A stretch of 64,000 nucleotides of DNA from Bdellovibrionales bacterium RIFCSPHIGHO2_01_FULL_40_29. Its GTDB lineage: Bacteria; Bdellovibrionota; Bdellovibrionia; Bdellovibrionales; Bdellovibrionaceae. The position numbers and the translations under genes are program-made. The stretch spans positions 1 through 64,000 of the forward strand of contig MEPU01000010.1 in assembly GCA_001771815.1 (NCBI GenBank), given 5' to 3'. Shown here piece after piece: positions 62,551 through 64,000 of this stretch. How positions within the stretch are numbered: position 1 is the first letter of the stretch; each line of letters begins with the position of its first letter. The notes beneath the pieces are model-generated. The model worked only from the letters and a program-made list of their open reading frames with translations, was not told the DNA's origin and ran no database searches.

Positions 62551-63015
62551 TTAGCGATTCATTAAACGTTGTTTGCGACGCATTTCTGCAGCAAAAAAAC
62601 GACGCTTCTCGATGTCTGTTTCTGGCGCCAATGCAGGAACTTCACATGGCTTTCCGTCAGCCCCGATAGCCACAAAGGTCAAATAAGCTGAAGCCGTATG
62701 AAAATATTCGGATGTTTTGGGATTCTCTGCCATGACTCGGACCCCAACTTCCATGGATGTTCGAGAAACATAATTGACCGAGGCCATTAGATTCACAACC
62801 CACCCTTTTTTGATAGGCGCTACAAAATTTAATTGATCAATACTTGCTGTGACAACTTCACTATTAGAATGTCTTTGAGCAGCGATCGCTGCAGCGACGT
62901 CAATCCAGGACATGACAGTTCCACCGAAAACTGTATCTAAAGAATTTGTATGGGTGGGTAAAACAAGCTGAGTCATTATAACTTCGGAAGAGCGAACTGA
63001 TTTGCTCTTTTTCAT
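62551..63015 (-). CDS. Acyl-CoA thioesterase (YciA-like hotdog)
   Basis: A 154-residue hotdog-fold protein: MTQLVLPTHTNSLDTVFGGT, VMSWIDVAAAIAAQRHS and DQLNFVAPIKKG. Asn and Asp in the first block are the catalytic residues of the family. AGAGGGG precedes the start. It hydrolyses acyl-CoA. Confidence 0.9.
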   Translation of the reverse strand: MKKSKSVRSSEVIMTQLVLPTHTNSLDTVFGGTVMSWIDVAAAIAAQRHSNSEVVTASIDQLNFVAPIKKGWVVNLMASVNYVSRTSMEVGVRVMAENPKTSEYFHTASAYLTFVAIGADGKPCEVPALAPETDIEKRRFFAAEMRRKQRLMNR

Positions 63016-63069
63016 TATAATGACCCCTCTTTAAGACTTAAAATAACCATTTTAAATGGCTAAAAACAA

Positions 63070-63441
63070 TTAAACTCCAGCGTCATTATTCCCGTTGCGG
63101 TTACCAAAAGTACCCGTTCCAGGAAGTGTGATCGTTGTATTTCCAGCAGGAATGATCGGAGTTGCTTGAGTATTGTAAGCAGATGCGCCAGCAGGTTGAG
63201 AAACTTCAGCACGTGATTCACTTTCAACAAAACCAATGTGTGGTAAACACCATACGATTAATTGAGCTCGTGATTTAACGTTCATTTTTTTGTAGATATT
63301 TGTTAAGTGGAACTTAACAGTTTTCTCTGTTACGAATAACTGATTTGCAACTTCCTTGTTAGAAAGACCCTTTGATACTAGGTCTGCAACCTCAGCCTCG
63401 CGATTTGATAAACCCTTTTGTATTAATACATCTCTGAGCAT
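63070..63441 (-). CDS. Orphan LuxR-type HTH protein
   Basis: A 123-residue protein with a GerE helix-turn-helix at residues 8-70 (LSNREAEVADLVSKGLSNKE, then TEKTVKFHLTNIYKKMNV). It has no receiver domain. The last 50 residues are a Pro/Gly/Asn/Thr-rich low-complexity tail. It is divergent from cheY and may regulate motility or attack-phase genes (inference). Confidence 0.85.
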   Translation of the reverse strand: MLRDVLIQKGLSNREAEVADLVSKGLSNKEVANQLFVTEKTVKFHLTNIYKKMNVKSRAQLIVWCLPHIGFVESESRAEVSQPAGASAYNTQATPIIPAGNTTITLPGTGTFGNRNGNNDAGV

Positions 63442-63641
63442 CCTTGCTCCTCCTGCTTAATTGTTTTTAGTCTCTTTTTGCGACACCTTGAAACAGCACC
63501 CAGACTATCCTTTGTCTAGGTGGTTGTCTCGAAATGAACCACAACAACCTGTATTTAAGTCTGCCGAGACTTTTAAGAAAACGCAATACTTTAGACCACA
63601 CTATTTTTAAAAACTAGACCGCATTATTTCTCATTTTTCAT

Positions 63642-63668
63642 CTAAGTTTTGTGGTTTTTAACCGATAC
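63642..63668 (+). promoter_or_regulatory. FliA (sigma28)-like promoter of cheY
   Basis: CTAAGTTT (63642-63649), 11-base spacer, ACCGATAC (63661-63668). Compared with the flagellar consensus TAAAGTTT-N11-GCCGATAA, 12 of 16 bases match with exact spacing. It lies 20 bases upstream of the cheY start, so cheY is probably expressed with the flagellar regulon. Confidence 0.6.
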
Positions 63669-63688
63669 ATCCTCAATAGGAGTCTAGC

Positions 63689-64000
63689 ATGTTCAATTCA
63701 AATACGAAGTTTTTGGTGGTTGATGACTTTTCTACGATGCGAAAAATCATCAAGAAGGTTCTTGATGAAATTGGCTATAAAAATGTCGTTGAAGCCGTTG
63801 ATGGCAAAAATGCACTTGAAGTCATCGCCGAGTCTTATAAATCAGGACAACCCATTCAGTTTGTTATTTCTGACTGGAATATGCCCAACATGCAAGGTAT
63901 CGAACTTTTAAGAGCCTGCAAAGACCACCCTGACTATAAAACACTTCCCTTTATGCTCGTCACTGCTGAAAGCGAACAAACTCAAATCATTGAAGCCGCC
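63689..64000 (+). CDS. cheY: CheY chemotaxis response regulator, 5' part
   Basis: The first 104 codons; the gene runs off the window. A receiver with DD (12-13), TMRKIIKKVL, phospho-acceptor D62 in SDWNMPNMQG and VTAES at residue 96. The MRKI and DWNMP sequences are typical of chemotaxis CheY, which binds the flagellar switch. AGGAG precedes the ATG. Confidence 0.9.
   Translation, partial: MFNSNTKFLVVDDFSTMRKIIKKVLDEIGYKNVVEAVDGKNALEVIAESYKSGQPIQFVISDWNMPNMQGIELLRACKDHPDYKTLPFMLVTAESEQTQIIEAA

Overview
The window is a low-GC stretch from a predatory bacterium of the Bdellovibrionota, most like Bdellovibrio or Pseudobdellovibrio. I judge this from the gene families: a TIGR02147 regulator (a family typical of Bdellovibrio and Fibrobacter), a secreted NodB-type deacetylase like those that modify prey peptidoglycan, a DUF3015 relic, many small secreted proteins and lipoproteins, an IcmF fused mutase and a full kdpFABCDE locus. 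No database search was possible; all names come from motifs and domain order.

Layout. 1-7160: initiator tRNA-fMet, a DUF2817 peptidase-like protein, a hemerythrin-like protein, a secreted lipoprotein deacetylase with a partner, and a hybrid histidine kinase with a response regulator. 7165-15074: the potassium operon kdpFABCDE on the minus strand, including a 27-residue KdpF and a likely KdpE operator upstream. 15088-18982: small secreted or cytosolic proteins and a glycosidase-like lipoprotein. 19056-22000: a decayed zone with an intact higBA toxin-antitoxin pair next to relics of an AbiEi-like antitoxin, a RelE-like toxin and a DUF3015 protein. 22028-24597: a TIGR02147 regulator divergent from two secreted proteins.

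25332-31239 is a compact integrative element of about 5.9 kb inserted at the 3' end of tRNA-Gly(GCC). It has an exact 18-bp direct repeat at both ends, paired TGGCAGGG motifs near both ends (candidate integrase arm sites), a tyrosine recombinase and an excisionase-like protein. A 0.93-kb non-coding region carries two opposed DnaA-box-like sites, an AT-rich tract, a large composite hairpin, a 15-bp terminator-like stem and three copies of a palindromic operator or iteron. The cargo is three secreted proteins and a double-HTH regulator. I see no relaxase or replication protein. The non-coding region is the least explained and most interesting part of the window.

31505-64000 is core genome: a PLD-family secreted protein; a glycosyltransferase-deacetylase fusion; feoAB; two divergent COG0720 (PTPS-family) genes whose motifs suggest different pathways; phosphatidylserine decarboxylase; a DEAD-box RNA helicase; an acyl-CoA set (IcmF, enoyl-CoA hydratase, hydroxyacyl-CoA dehydrogenase, FadJ-like, thiolase); PlsC-like acyltransferase; a protein with RelA/SpoT-synthetase-like motifs; LspA; malic enzyme-phosphotransacetylase; HflX; a transglycosylase-like protein; a thioesterase; an orphan LuxR-type HTH protein; and the start of cheY behind a FliA-like promoter. 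The acyl-CoA genes and malic enzyme fit a lifestyle of burning prey lipids and branched-chain amino acids. The deacetylases, PLD and transglycosylase-like proteins fit attack on, or remodelling of, envelopes.
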